NCBI GenBank assembly: GCA_017941705.1
Contig: JAGAVX010000138.1
Span: 29,752 to 93,751, forward strand
Source: Atopobiaceae bacterium
GTDB taxonomy: Bacteria; Actinomycetota; Coriobacteriia; Coriobacteriales; Atopobiaceae
Length of the DNA: 64,000 nt
Reading direction: 5' to 3'
The notes under the pieces are model-generated. The model did not search any database. It was not told the DNA's origin and saw only the letters and a list, made by a program, of their open reading frames with translations. Shown in pieces: positions 7,814 through 16,861 of the stretch. Positions within the stretch are counted from its first letter, which is position 1. Every line of letters starts with the position of its first letter. The translations under genes and the position numbers were made by a program.

Positions 7814-8011
7814 AGCAATCCTTTCTCTCCCAACTCATGCCATGAAAGGCTTGTACCAGTACTGTAAGCTGTTTTTCCCCGATTCGAACCCGAATGGACA
7901 ATAGTTTTCTGCTCTGAAATATGCGATTACGATAAACAAGGTAATCATTTTGTCGTGGGGCAAAGCGCGCCGCACGCGTGCCGCAACAGGTACGTTGTCG
8001 CATGTGACTGA

Positions 8012-8049
8012 CCAGAAAGCAAGCGGGCAGCCCGTCGAGCCGCCCGCTT
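8012..8049 (-). terminator. Intrinsic terminator after the GRHF-repeat protein gene
   Basis: GCCCGCTT and AAGCGGGC (8042-8049 and 8021-8028) pair over 8 bp around a 13-nt loop. On the minus strand the stem is followed by GCTTTC. It ends the gene stopping at 8070. The bases from here up to 7814 hold the livJ leader; no other gene is seen there. Confidence 0.65.
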
Positions 8050-8069
8050 CATGGCATGTTTTGACGAGT

Positions 8070-9692
8070 CTATGCTTCGGCCGCATATCGGGGCGTCGCA
8101 AAGTGACGCCCGCGCTTCGAGGGCTTGGGCGCCGAACCCTCTGCCTCGCGCTTGTGAATCCTGAGGGGGCTCGTGCCACCCTCTATCACGCGCAGATGGG
8201 CATGGGTCGAGCTGCGCAGCACTTCCGAGCCATTGTGCGAGAGCTCGTCGCGCAGCAGGTAGTCAACGTAGGTCTCCGTGTCCACGACCTCGGGATGTGC
8301 CGCGGGAACCCTGAACGGAATGAATCCGGTCGACGGCTCAAGCCCATCGGGGTCGTCGATCGTCGCCGGGCCACCAACCACGTCCTGGAAGACGGCAGGG
8401 GTGTCGCGTGCGATGGTCTCCCCCATAGCCTCGAGCGCCTGCTCCCAAACGTCCTCGTGCTTGAGGTCTTCGACGCTGCGACGCTCGGGGAACATGCCCT
8501 CGTCGACCTCGGCGACATGACGAGAGATGTATGAGGCTCGTGACGAGCCCCCCTGGGCATCGACTTGCTGCACGCTCACAACCTCACGCTGTGCGGTATC
8601 CTCGAGCTTGGAGTTGACTCCCGTAAGGCTCGCCAGGGCAGGAACGAGCTTCTGGTCGAACCATGTCGGCTGGACCTCTTCGACCGTACCGTCCGCACGC
8701 GGTATGAGGGGAACCCCATCGAGCGGATTGCCCCCCAGTCGGTCCTGCAGAACCTCACGCACGCTCCTGCGATGCTCAGAGATGCGCTGACGGAGCTTGC
8801 CGGTGATGCCTGCGGGTTCGACCTCTCGCTGCGTCGTTGCACGCGGCTTGGCAGGCTTCTCGGGCCTGGCATTGTCGAGGAACGAGAAGGTGTCGCTTGG
8901 AGACACTGCACGTGAGGTCACATAGGATCCGGGGACAGGCTTGGCATAGCGTGACTCGATGACGGGTAGTTGTGCAAGGCGCTCGTGAACCGGCCTTGTC
9001 TGGCTGTTCGGTACGCTCGCCACAACAGGCACAACCGGTACGGCAACGGGAACCCGAGCGGAATCGCTCTTAGTCTGGGCGGAGACAGTGGCATGCGTGG
9101 ACTTTTGGCCCGATGCGACATGCCTGGCAGCACCCTTAAAGTGACGCCCGCGAGGAGCGGACACGCCGTTCTCGGGCTTTTGGTCCTGAGGCTGTTCGGA
9201 CATCTTGCCAGCAGACGCAAAGTGACGGCCCTTACGCTTTGCCGGCGATTGTGCCACGACGTGTGCCGACGCCATGGAGGCGCTGTGGCGCGGACGGCGC
9301 TTCTCAGAGGCTTTCTTGCCCGCATTGACCACCGGAATGTCAATCGTTATCTGTCCCGTGCGGAAGCGTCCCAGGTCACCCGTGGGATCGTCGTCCTCAT
9401 CCACTTGCGAACGCACGAGATTGAGCGATGACGAGCTCCAGAAGTCATCCACATCCTGGCTGGCATCCTCACTCTCAGTCCGCCGACGTGAGATGTGGTC
9501 TGCCACGAAGGCGATACCACCCGCGATGGCGGCACCCGCAAGGCATCCGACAACAAACTGCAAGAGCAGCGAGCCGGCAACCGCATCGCCAATCCCCTCG
9601 AGCAGCGAAAGCTGCACGATCTTGGACTGGCCTACCTGGGTGCCTCCCAAGAGCCCTGCGAACACCGCTGGATGACTACCTAGTTCCGTCAT
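8070..9692 (-). CDS. Single-span membrane protein with repeated GRHF motifs, unknown function
   Basis: This is a 540-residue protein of no family I recognise. One hydrophobic segment (about 38-64) is followed by RRR, placing the long C-terminal part in the cytoplasm by the positive-inside rule. The tail is polar, proline-rich and probably largely disordered. A short basic motif recurs: KGRHF (154-158), RGRHF (181-185) and RGRHF (527-531, near the C-terminus), plus a degenerate RPRHS (133-137). ATG 9692 was chosen because GGAGGTG lies six bases upstream. It stands alone, between livJ and rho, with its own terminator. The motif repeats look like docking sites for a partner, which is inference only. 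Confidence 0.8.
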   Translation of the reverse strand: MTELGSHPAVFAGLLGGTQVGQSKIVQLSLLEGIGDAVAGSLLLQFVVGCLAGAAIAGGIAFVADHISRRRTESEDASQDVDDFWSSSSLNLVRSQVDEDDDPTGDLGRFRTGQITIDIPVVNAGKKASEKRRPRHSASMASAHVVAQSPAKRKGRHFASAGKMSEQPQDQKPENGVSAPRGRHFKGAARHVASGQKSTHATVSAQTKSDSARVPVAVPVVPVVASVPNSQTRPVHERLAQLPVIESRYAKPVPGSYVTSRAVSPSDTFSFLDNARPEKPAKPRATTQREVEPAGITGKLRQRISEHRRSVREVLQDRLGGNPLDGVPLIPRADGTVEEVQPTWFDQKLVPALASLTGVNSKLEDTAQREVVSVQQVDAQGGSSRASYISRHVAEVDEGMFPERRSVEDLKHEDVWEQALEAMGETIARDTPAVFQDVVGGPATIDDPDGLEPSTGFIPFRVPAAHPEVVDTETYVDYLLRDELSHNGSEVLRSSTHAHLRVIEGGTSPLRIHKREAEGSAPKPSKRGRHFATPRYAAEA

Positions 9693-9840
9693 GCACCGCA
9701 CCTCCAACTAACCCTTGCGCGGTATTACGAAAGCACGTCACGATGAGACCTCGAGCGGAACATGTTGGTGATCAGGCGGCGTGCTTCGTTTTATGTGTGT
9801 GTACCGTCACGATCGAGCGTCGGGGCATATTGCCCGGACA

Positions 9841-9868
9841 AGTTTAAACTTTACCCAACTTCTCACAA
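9841..9868 (-). promoter_or_regulatory. Possible promoter of the GRHF-repeat protein gene
   Basis: On the minus strand TTGTGA (9863-9868) and TAAACT (9841-9846) are 16 bp apart. An overlapping alternative is TTGCAT with TAAAGT. Either would leave a leader of about 140 nt before ATG 9692. The rest of 9693-10069 contains this leader and the rho terminator only. Confidence 0.4.
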
Positions 9869-9973
9869 AATGCAAGGAACACGGCATCCTTTAGGACAAA
9901 TTGCCCGATCTCCACTGTAAGAGGCTCACTCCACTTTGGCGCCCCACCCCCCAGACGCCACACAAGCGTCCAG

Positions 9974-10017
9974 ACAAAGCGAGGTGCGCCCAAGGAAGGT
10001 TCCTTGGACGCACCTCG
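9974..10017 (-). terminator. Terminator hairpin after rho
   Basis: CGAGGTGCG plus CCAAGGA (9980-9996) pair with TCCTTGG plus CGCACCTCG (10001-10017), interrupted by one C-A mismatch, around loop AGGT. The minus strand continues CTTTGTC. It lies 53 bp after the rho stop. Confidence 0.75.
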
Positions 10018-10069
10018 AACTTGATTGACACATGCCGTGACATACCACGGCGCCAGACGCGGGATGCCC

Positions 10070-12100
10070 TTACATGACGATATCGCTCTGTTGCGCCTTG
10101 CGTGCCGAGCGAATGAGGAACTCCTGGTTGTCCTTGGTGCTCTTGAGCCCCTTGACCAGTGCGTTTGCGGCGCGTTCGGTATTGTTCATGTTGGCGAGGA
10201 TCCGCCTGATGCCCCACACGAATGGCTGCAGCTCGGCCTCGATGAGCAAGTCCTCGTTGCGCGTGCCCGAGGCAACCGGGTCGATGGCCGGGAAAATGCG
10301 CTTGTCGGCGAGGTCGCGGTCGAGCTTGAGCTCCATGTTGCCAGTACCCTTGAACTCCTCGAAGATGACCTCGTCCATCTTCGATCCCGTGTCGACCAGT
10401 GCCGACGCAAGAATGGTGAGCGAGCCACCGTTCTCGATGTTTCGGGCAGCACCGAGGAACTTCTTGGGTGGGTAGAGGGCTGCCGAATCGACGCCGCCCG
10501 ACAGGATGCGACCGGACGCGGGCTGCGCCAGGTTGTAGGCACGAGCGAGGCGCGTGATGGAGTCGAGCACGACGACGACGTCCTCACCAAGCTCGACCAA
10601 TCGCTTGGCATGCTCGATGACCAGTTCGGACACCTTGGTATGGTTGTCCGCCGGCATGTCGAAGGTCGATGCGACGACCTCGCCGCGGATCGACCGCTCC
10701 ATGTCGGTCACCTCTTCGGGGCGCTCGTCCACCAGCAGGCAGAACAGGTGCACCTCGGGATTGTTGACTGCAATGGACTGGCAGATGCGCTTGAGCACGG
10801 TGGTCTTGCCGGCCTTGGGCGGCGACACGATCAGGCCGCGCTGACCCTTGCCGATGGGCGCCACCAGGTCAATCGCACGACCGGTGATGGAATCCTGCCC
10901 ATGCTCCATGACCAGGCGCTCGTTAGGATAGATGGGTGTCAGGTCACGGAAGCGGGGGCGCTTGCGCATCTCCTCGGGACTCTTTCCGTTGACCGTATCG
11001 ATCTGGTGCAGGGGAGGATACTTGTTGCCCGAGCGGGAGGGAGCCAGCGAGCCCACGATCTTGTCGCCATAGCGCAGGCCATACTGGCGGATAATCTGCT
11101 GGTGCACGAACGCATCGCTATCGCCAGCCATGTAGTTTCCGGTGCGCAGGAAGCCGTAGCCCTCGCTCTGGATCTCGAGGACACCCGAGACTGGGCGGAA
11201 GCCCTCCGCCAGAGCGGCGGCCTCGTAGATTGCCTCGGCGAGGTCCTTCTTGCGAACACCCGCATACTCGACCCCAAGCTCTGCGGCCTTGATTCGCAGG
11301 TCCGCGACCTTCATCTCGGCAAGCTCCTCGCGCGTAAGAGAGGGCTCGAGGGCCTGTTCCTGCTGGTTGCGCCTGTTGCGACGACGGTTCTGGTTGTTAC
11401 GCCGCCCGTTCTGCTGGCCGCCGTTTCCATTGCCGCCATTGTTGTTCTGCTGCGCGTTCGACGAATCGCCAGAGCCATTGCGGCGACGACGGCGTGATTG
11501 GCCATTGGATTGACCGTTGAGGGCGTCTGCCTCCGCCAGCGTCGTCGCGGGAGCCCCCATCGGGATGGAGCTCGCCTGAGTCGCCTCCTGAGTGGCGCGC
11601 GTCATCTCCTCGATGCGCATCTGGGCATCCATCTGCGCCTGTGCGCTGGCGTCCGCCACCATCTGGCCGGAAACGTCGGATGTGTCGGAGCTCATCCCTT
11701 CGCCCTCGACAGTCTCCGCGGCCTTTTTGGATGAACGGCGCTTGGGAGCCGGTTCAGCAGCCTCTGCCTCGGGAGACGTGGACTCCTCGGCTGTCTGGCT
11801 GTCCTGCTCGGCCTCAGCCTTGCGGGGACGACCACGGCGGCGCTTGGGTGCAGGAGCCTCCTCGCCATCCTCAGCAGCGACGGCAGTATCTGCAGCCTCA
11901 ACGTCCGCCTTGCGTGGACGGCCACGACGCCGCTTTGGTGCAGGAGCCTCCTCGCCATCCTCGGCAGCGACGGCAGTATCTGCAGCCTCAGCATCCGCCT
12001 TGCGTGGACGGCCTCGACGCCGCTTGGGTGCGGAGGCCTCCTCTATCGCAGGCTCTATCGTGACATCAGGTTCCTGACTTACCGTGGTCTCTTCGGCCAT
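10070..12100 (-). CDS. rho: Transcription termination factor Rho with AT-hook-like N-terminal repeats
   Basis: This 676-residue hexameric RNA helicase releases transcripts at Rho-dependent terminators. The conserved core occupies residues about 255-676: Rho_N helices (AEMKVADLRIKAAELGV), the cold-shock-like RNA-binding fold (VSGVLEIQSEGYGFLRT), Walker A PPKAGKTT (427-434) and VDERPEEVTDM. The N-terminus is a long insert, as in many actinobacteria. Residues 24-103 hold three KRRRGRPRKA AT-hook-like motifs in 30-residue repeats, followed by an Arg/Asn/Gly/Gln-rich stretch (200-250). ATG 12100 is preceded by AAAGG. It is monocistronic by context; a weak -10-like TATAGT lies at 12220-12225. Confidence 0.96.
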   Translation of the reverse strand: MAEETTVSQEPDVTIEPAIEEASAPKRRRGRPRKADAEAADTAVAAEDGEEAPAPKRRRGRPRKADVEAADTAVAAEDGEEAPAPKRRRGRPRKAEAEQDSQTAEESTSPEAEAAEPAPKRRSSKKAAETVEGEGMSSDTSDVSGQMVADASAQAQMDAQMRIEEMTRATQEATQASSIPMGAPATTLAEADALNGQSNGQSRRRRRNGSGDSSNAQQNNNGGNGNGGQQNGRRNNQNRRRNRRNQQEQALEPSLTREELAEMKVADLRIKAAELGVEYAGVRKKDLAEAIYEAAALAEGFRPVSGVLEIQSEGYGFLRTGNYMAGDSDAFVHQQIIRQYGLRYGDKIVGSLAPSRSGNKYPPLHQIDTVNGKSPEEMRKRPRFRDLTPIYPNERLVMEHGQDSITGRAIDLVAPIGKGQRGLIVSPPKAGKTTVLKRICQSIAVNNPEVHLFCLLVDERPEEVTDMERSIRGEVVASTFDMPADNHTKVSELVIEHAKRLVELGEDVVVVLDSITRLARAYNLAQPASGRILSGGVDSAALYPPKKFLGAARNIENGGSLTILASALVDTGSKMDEVIFEEFKGTGNMELKLDRDLADKRIFPAIDPVASGTRNEDLLIEAELQPFVWGIRRILANMNNTERAANALVKGLKSTKDNQEFLIRSARKAQQSDIVM
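11817..12042 (-). repeat. 90-bp tandem repeat inside rho
   Basis: Two full 90-bp copies (11817-11906 and 11907-11996) and a half copy (11997-12042) encode the 30-residue unit carrying KRRRGRPRKA. The copies are nearly identical at DNA level, which implies recent duplication and likely length variation between strains. Confidence 0.9.
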
Positions 12101-12288
12101 GGACCATACCTTTCTACAGCAATGTGGCATTCATCGCCAATTGGTATCGGCGAACTTGTCTGAGTTTTGATCAGAGATTTAAAGCGCAGAACAACACCGC
12201 GCATGCTATGGATGCGGTTACTATAGCAGAACTCCAAGCGACACATAATCGTCGTCTTGCATAATGCGACAAATAACTTCTGGCTGAA

Positions 12289-12331
12289 TGCCGTAAAGAG
12301 AGGCGGCCATGCACATTACGTCATGGCCGCC
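12289..12331 (-). terminator. Terminator after the MarR-like gene
   Basis: GGCGGCCATG (12302-12311) and CATGGCCGCC (12322-12331) form a perfect 10-bp stem. On the minus strand TCTCTTTACGG follows. It lies 22 bp after the stop codon. Confidence 0.75.
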
Positions 12332-12353
12332 GAGGATTTCTTGATGCAGGAGC

Positions 12354-13019
12354 CTATTTGCGCCTTATGACCAGGGCGCGAATGCTCTCCTCCATCTTCG
12401 TCGCATGCGAGATGCCAAGATCGGTCAGCGCAAGGTCAAATGAGCGTCCCACCGCATCGTCCTGCTTGATACGTTTGATGCGCCCCTCCCCCTCGAGCGA
12501 CGCAACAGACATCGAGACAGTCGGTTGGAGCAATCCCAGCGCAACCACCAAATCACTCACGGTACAGCGGCCATCGGGCGCTTGAAGCACTCCCAGCAGG
12601 ACCAGGTCGCCCGACATGCACGTCAACGACCCCATCGCATCAATATAGTTGCACATACGACGAGACGTGGTGCGGGACAGCACAGATCCAGACCGCAGGA
12701 TGTCACAAATGAGACCGCATGCCTCGTCGACAAAGGCCTTGCCCTCATCGGTAATCTCACATACGACATTTCGGCGGTCCGCACTCCCCTTGCTCCGCAC
12801 CATGAAGCCAAGCTCAGACAGATGCTTGGTACGATGCGTCATCGTGGGCCTGAGGGCACCTTGATATTCAGCTATCTCGGATGTGTTCATGGCACGACCC
12901 AGTACGCTCATGCGACAGAGTATTGCCAGCTCGACAAACGTAAGCCTGCAATCCGCAGACATATCCTGCCTGACGAGATTGTACGCCCTCCGAATAGCCA
13001 GGTATTCGCGCAGTTCCAT
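12354..13019 (-). CDS. MarR-like regulator with two winged-helix units
   Basis: This is a 221-residue DNA-binding protein. The first half fits a MarR winged helix (LTFVELAILCRMSVLGRAMNTSEIAEYQ, then RPTMTHRTKHLSELGF and a wing with SADRRNVVCEITDEGK). The second half looks like another winged helix (GRCTVSDLVVALGLLQPTVSMSVASLEGEG, then DAVGRSFDLALTDLG). MarR proteins are usually about 150 residues with one such domain. ATG 13019 has AGGAG just upstream. No ligand or target is obvious; it is flanked by rho and argS, each with its own terminator, so it appears to be a single-gene unit. Confidence 0.8.
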   Translation of the reverse strand: MELREYLAIRRAYNLVRQDMSADCRLTFVELAILCRMSVLGRAMNTSEIAEYQGALRPTMTHRTKHLSELGFMVRSKGSADRRNVVCEITDEGKAFVDEACGLICDILRSGSVLSRTTSRRMCNYIDAMGSLTCMSGDLVLLGVLQAPDGRCTVSDLVVALGLLQPTVSMSVASLEGEGRIKRIKQDDAVGRSFDLALTDLGISHATKMEESIRALVIRRK

Positions 13020-13154
13020 GGCACTCCTGGATTCGTTGAGGAACAACTGCACCTCGCACAAACGCGAAGCACAGGCATCCCTTTCCTACCCTCAGTTAAA
13101 GTTAATGCCAAAGCACCGTCGCGAACAGTATCAATCTGTACAAATTCATGTAAA

Positions 13155-13194
13155 TGAAACTAGTGGGCCCGTAGCTGGTATGCTACGGGCCCAC
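13155..13194 (-). terminator. Terminator after argS
   Basis: GTGGGCCCGTAGC (13163-13175) and GCTACGGGCCCAC (13182-13194) form a perfect 13-bp stem with a 6-nt loop. The minus strand continues TAGTTTCATTT. It begins 7 bp after the stop codon. Confidence 0.8.
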
Positions 13195-13200
13195 CACAGG

Positions 13201-15045
13201 CTACATTACATCGGGTGCCGAAACGCCAATGAGCCTCAATGCCACCTCGAGGTTCACGCGGACAGCGTCGCAGGCAGCGAGGCGTGCGCGCGAGAGCGCC
13301 GAATCCATCGGCCTGCCCTCGCTCGGCAGCACCTGGCAATCATGGTAGAAACCATGGTAGGCGCTGGCAAGCTCCTCGCAGAAATGAGTAATACGGAATG
13401 GGGCGCGGTCACGTGCGCAGCTGGCGATGAGGTCGGGGAACTCGCTGATCTTGCGCGACAGGGCGAGCTCGGTCGGATCGGTGAGCAGCGACAGGTCGTA
13501 ACCCTCGGCAAGCGCCTTGGCAGCCACGGCATCCATGCCCATCTCCTCAGCCTCCTCGAGCGTGACGCCCGCGGCGCGACGCAGGATGGAGCAGATGCGG
13601 GCGTGCGCGTACTGTACATAGTAGACCGGGTTGCTGTTGTCCTGCTTCTTGACGGCCTCGATGTCAAAGTCGATGGTCTGGTTGGACGAGCGGCTGATGA
13701 GCGTGTAGCGAGTTGCGTCCACTCCGGCCTCGTCGATGAGCTCCTGGAAGCTGATCATGGTTCCGCGACGCTTTGACATGCGCACCGGCTCGCCGTTGCG
13801 CAGGAGGTTGACGAACTGGCCAAGCAGGATCTCGTACTTGCCGGGATAGCCCATGGCGTCCGCGACGGACTGGACGCGCTTGATGTAGCCATGGTGGTCG
13901 GCTCCCCAGATGTTGATCTCGTAGTCGACAATCTCGAACTTCTTCCAGCAATAGGCCACATCGGAGGCGAAGTAGGTGTACTCGCCATTGGACTTGATGA
14001 GAACACGGTCCTTGTCGTCGCCGAAGTCGGTCGACTTAAACCACAGGGCGTTGTCATCCGTGCGGTACAGCAGCCCCTTGTCCTCGAGCATCTTGAAGGT
14101 CTTGTCGATGTACGAGACGCCAGTCTCGTCGGGAATGTAGAAGCTGCGCTCGCTACGCCACTCGTCAAAGTCGCAGCGCACCTGATGGCAGGTGTCCTTG
14201 ATCTGCTGCAGCATGTCCTGGTAGGAACGCTCGCGGAACTCGGGGTCGCGCACCTCGGCGGACTCGTTTACCCACTTGTCGCCATCGGTCTCGTAGAAGC
14301 GCTTGGCGATGCCGATGATGTAGTCTCCGCCGTAGGAGTTGCCACCGAGTGCCTCGTTGAAGGCGTCCATGAACGGATGGGTCTCGGGCTTCTCGTCGAG
14401 CTCGTCCTCGACGTATGCCTCGCGGTCTGCGAGCAGCTTGGCAGCAGCCGCCTCGGCGTCGACGCCGTCCTTCTTGATGATCTCGGCGATCTGCAGATAG
14501 CGCATGGCGACGGACTGGCCAAAGACGTCCATCTGCGAACCGTGATCGTTGATGTAGTACTCACGCTGCACGTCAAAGTTGGCATGCTCGAGCACGTTGC
14601 AGAGCGAGTCGCCGATAGCCGCCCAGCGACCGTGACCAACATGGAGCGGGCCAGTGGGGTTGGCCGAGATGAACTCGACCTGAGTGCGCAGGCCATTGCC
14701 CACGTTCACCTTGCCCCAGTCGTTGCCAGACTCGATGACGGTGCGGAAGACCTCGTTGTTGGCAGCGGAGTTGAGGTAGAAGTTGATGAAGCCGGGGCCA
14801 GCGACCTCGACCTTGGAAACCGAAGCGTTCTCAGGCATGTGCTGGACGATGGCCGCCGCGATCTTGGCGGGAGCCATGTGCGCGAGACGTGCAGAACGCA
14901 TTGCCACGGTGGAAGTCCAATCACCGTTCCCAGAGTCAGCCGGTCGCTCGATGCCGCAGTCCTTGACCTCGAACTCCGGTAGATCTCCCGCTGCCTGAGC
15001 AGCCGCAATGGCCTGCTTTACAAGCTCCTCGATAGTCTCGGGCAT
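13201..15045 (-). CDS. argS: Arginine--tRNA ligase
   Basis: This 614-residue class I aminoacyl-tRNA synthetase charges tRNA-Arg. The HIGH signature appears as HVGH within SANPTGPLHVGHGR (near 130-140), preceded by the N-terminal Add1 domain. The KMSKS-equivalent loop is MSKRRGT, and the DALR anticodon-binding domain closes the protein. A good SD (AAGGAG) precedes ATG 15045. It is followed by a strong terminator, so it is transcribed alone or from its own promoter. Confidence 0.97.
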   Translation of the reverse strand: MPETIEELVKQAIAAAQAAGDLPEFEVKDCGIERPADSGNGDWTSTVAMRSARLAHMAPAKIAAAIVQHMPENASVSKVEVAGPGFINFYLNSAANNEVFRTVIESGNDWGKVNVGNGLRTQVEFISANPTGPLHVGHGRWAAIGDSLCNVLEHANFDVQREYYINDHGSQMDVFGQSVAMRYLQIAEIIKKDGVDAEAAAAKLLADREAYVEDELDEKPETHPFMDAFNEALGGNSYGGDYIIGIAKRFYETDGDKWVNESAEVRDPEFRERSYQDMLQQIKDTCHQVRCDFDEWRSERSFYIPDETGVSYIDKTFKMLEDKGLLYRTDDNALWFKSTDFGDDKDRVLIKSNGEYTYFASDVAYCWKKFEIVDYEINIWGADHHGYIKRVQSVADAMGYPGKYEILLGQFVNLLRNGEPVRMSKRRGTMISFQELIDEAGVDATRYTLISRSSNQTIDFDIEAVKKQDNSNPVYYVQYAHARICSILRRAAGVTLEEAEEMGMDAVAAKALAEGYDLSLLTDPTELALSRKISEFPDLIASCARDRAPFRITHFCEELASAYHGFYHDCQVLPSEGRPMDSALSRARLAACDAVRVNLEVALRLIGVSAPDVM

Positions 15046-15212
15046 TCTTGTGACTCCTTCTTCTCGAAATGCTTAACACTCTCTTTGACACAGCCAGACA
15101 GGCTGGCACGCTTATGCAACATTGTCGAGTGTAGCAAAGTTGACAACCGTTGACAGCAGCCCTCAGCTTATTCACCGATTTCTGTATATGCCACATAGCC
15201 ACATAGCCCAAG

Positions 15213-15249
15213 CAGGTGCACCCAGGGGACAGTCCCCTGGGTGCACCTG
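15213..15249. repeat. Perfect 18-bp palindromic hairpin of the GGGGAC type
   Basis: CAGGTGCACCCAGGGGAC (15213-15230) and its exact complement (15232-15249) face each other around a single A. It lies between pncB and argS, 17 bp past the pncB stop on that gene's strand. There is no T-tract. It could act as a terminator for pncB but looks like one of the GGGGAC repeats seen elsewhere in the window. Confidence 0.7.
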
Positions 15250-15266
15250 TGGCACCTCTTGTTGCT

Positions 15267-16754
15267 TTAGTGCTTCCTGCGACCCGACCCCTTTGCCTCC
15301 TCGAGCGCAAGCTCGTTGCGCAGTCGGGCCAAGCCGCGCTCGAGGCCCACGGGATAGGTCTGTGGGTTGAGGAAGCGCTTCGTGGCCGGATCGAGATGCA
15401 TGAACGCCTCGCGGCAGCGCTCTTTGGCTGCCTCGAGGGTCTCTGCCGCCCCCACCCTGTGGCCGTCCTCGACCAGCTGCACCATGACCTCAGACGGAGT
15501 CGCCTCGGAAAGGTCATAGGTCGTCAGCTCGTCAAGCACGTCCACCATCGAGTTCGTGTCACCGCTGTCAACCGAGTCGTCCACGATCATGTCGCCCACA
15601 GGAACACCAGCCGCGTCGTAGTAGCGGCGGATGTGCTGCACGCCAGGGATGGTGCGCTTGTATGCTTGCTCTGAGAGCTTGATGACGGGATCCCAAGGAT
15701 CCTCGGGGGTCTCGCGTGTCGCCGAGAGCTTGTACACGCCGCCCAATGAGGGCTGTGGATCGCAGGTGGCGAGCTTGGTGCCAACGCCAAACGAGTCGAT
15801 TGGTGCACCCTGCGCAAAAAGCGACTGGATCGTGTACTCGTCAAGGTCGTTCGAGACGGAGATCTTCACGTACGGAAGACCTGCCTCGTCGAACGCCTTG
15901 CGTGCCTCCTTCGCCAGACGGGCCAGGTCTCCCGAGTCCAGACGCACCGCAGCCAGACGCTCGCCGCGCTCCTCCATCTCCTTGGCGACCGTGATGGCGT
16001 TCTTGATGCCCTGACGGACGTCGTAGGTATCGAGCAGCAGGACGCAGTTCTTGGGACTCGACGCGGCAAACGCACGGAAGGCGTCGAGCTCTGTGGGGAA
16101 CGACATCACCCACGAGTGGGCGTGAGTGCCAAAGACCGGGATTCCGTAGATCTTCCCGGCAAGCACATTGGACGTCGACGAGGCCCCGCCCACGTACGAG
16201 GCGCGCGCAACCGCCAGGCCGCCATCAGGACCCTGTGCGCGCCTCAGGCCAAAGTCCGACACCGGGTGTCCCTCGGCCGCATACACCACGCGCGCGGTCT
16301 TGGTCGCAACCAGCGTCTGGAAGTTGACGAGATTGAGCAGCGCGGTCTCGATGAGCTGGCAGTCGATGAGCGGACCTTGGACGCGCACCATCGGCTCGCG
16401 GGCAAAGACCAGCTCTCCTTCGGGAATTCCCCATACCGAGACGCGCATGCGGAAGTCGCGGAGATAGTCGAGGAAGCCCTTCTTGAACATCGCCCCGCCA
16501 CCCGGGGCCTGAATGCCAGCAAGGTACGAGATGGCCTCGTCATCATAGACGAAGCTCTCCACAAGGTCGGCGATCTGCCCCGCTCCGCACGCAATGCCAT
16601 AGCCGCCCTTGAAGGGCGCGTCGCGGAAGAACACGTTGAAGCACCCCTCGCCTCCCATCATGCCCGACTCCCAGTAGCCCTGAGCCATGGTCAGCTCGTA
16701 GAGGTCGGTGTTAAGTGCGACGTCGGTAGGTCGCGTGATGTCCGTCAGTGCCAT
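15267..16754 (-). CDS. pncB: Nicotinate phosphoribosyltransferase
   Basis: This 495-residue enzyme joins nicotinate to PRPP to give nicotinate mononucleotide, the entry step of the Preiss-Handler NAD salvage route. Family marks include the N-terminal LNTDLYELTMAQGYWESG and GTHAHSWVMSFPTELDAFRAFA, which carries the conserved His. Others are LDTYDVRQGIKNAI, VRLDSGDLA and SVSNDLDEYTI. The C-terminal end (GRRKH) is basic. ATG 16754 has AAGGAG upstream. It is separated from the next upstream gene by about 107 bp containing only weak hairpins. Confidence 0.96.
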   Translation of the reverse strand: MALTDITRPTDVALNTDLYELTMAQGYWESGMMGGEGCFNVFFRDAPFKGGYGIACGAGQIADLVESFVYDDEAISYLAGIQAPGGGAMFKKGFLDYLRDFRMRVSVWGIPEGELVFAREPMVRVQGPLIDCQLIETALLNLVNFQTLVATKTARVVYAAEGHPVSDFGLRRAQGPDGGLAVARASYVGGASSTSNVLAGKIYGIPVFGTHAHSWVMSFPTELDAFRAFAASSPKNCVLLLDTYDVRQGIKNAITVAKEMEERGERLAAVRLDSGDLARLAKEARKAFDEAGLPYVKISVSNDLDEYTIQSLFAQGAPIDSFGVGTKLATCDPQPSLGGVYKLSATRETPEDPWDPVIKLSEQAYKRTIPGVQHIRRYYDAAGVPVGDMIVDDSVDSGDTNSMVDVLDELTTYDLSEATPSEVMVQLVEDGHRVGAAETLEAAKERCREAFMHLDPATKRFLNPQTYPVGLERGLARLRNELALEEAKGSGRRKH

Positions 16755-16861
16755 GTGCGGCTCCTTAATCGTGTGCCGGCTCGTACCTGATTAATGCCAA
16801 GAGCCGGCTGCCGCGCCATCACAGAGCACGGCATGCTTCATATCCCCTGCCCGCGGCAGGC

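Noticed and set aside
7869..7901. A tRNA T-loop-like sequence (GTTCGAAT) on the minus strand upstream of livJ
   Set aside because: The flanking bases do not form a five-pair T stem and no acceptor, D or anticodon arm is present.
7814..8069. Possible gene between livJ and the GRHF-protein gene
   Set aside because: Only leader sequence and a terminator are visible; the open frames there are short and without an SD.
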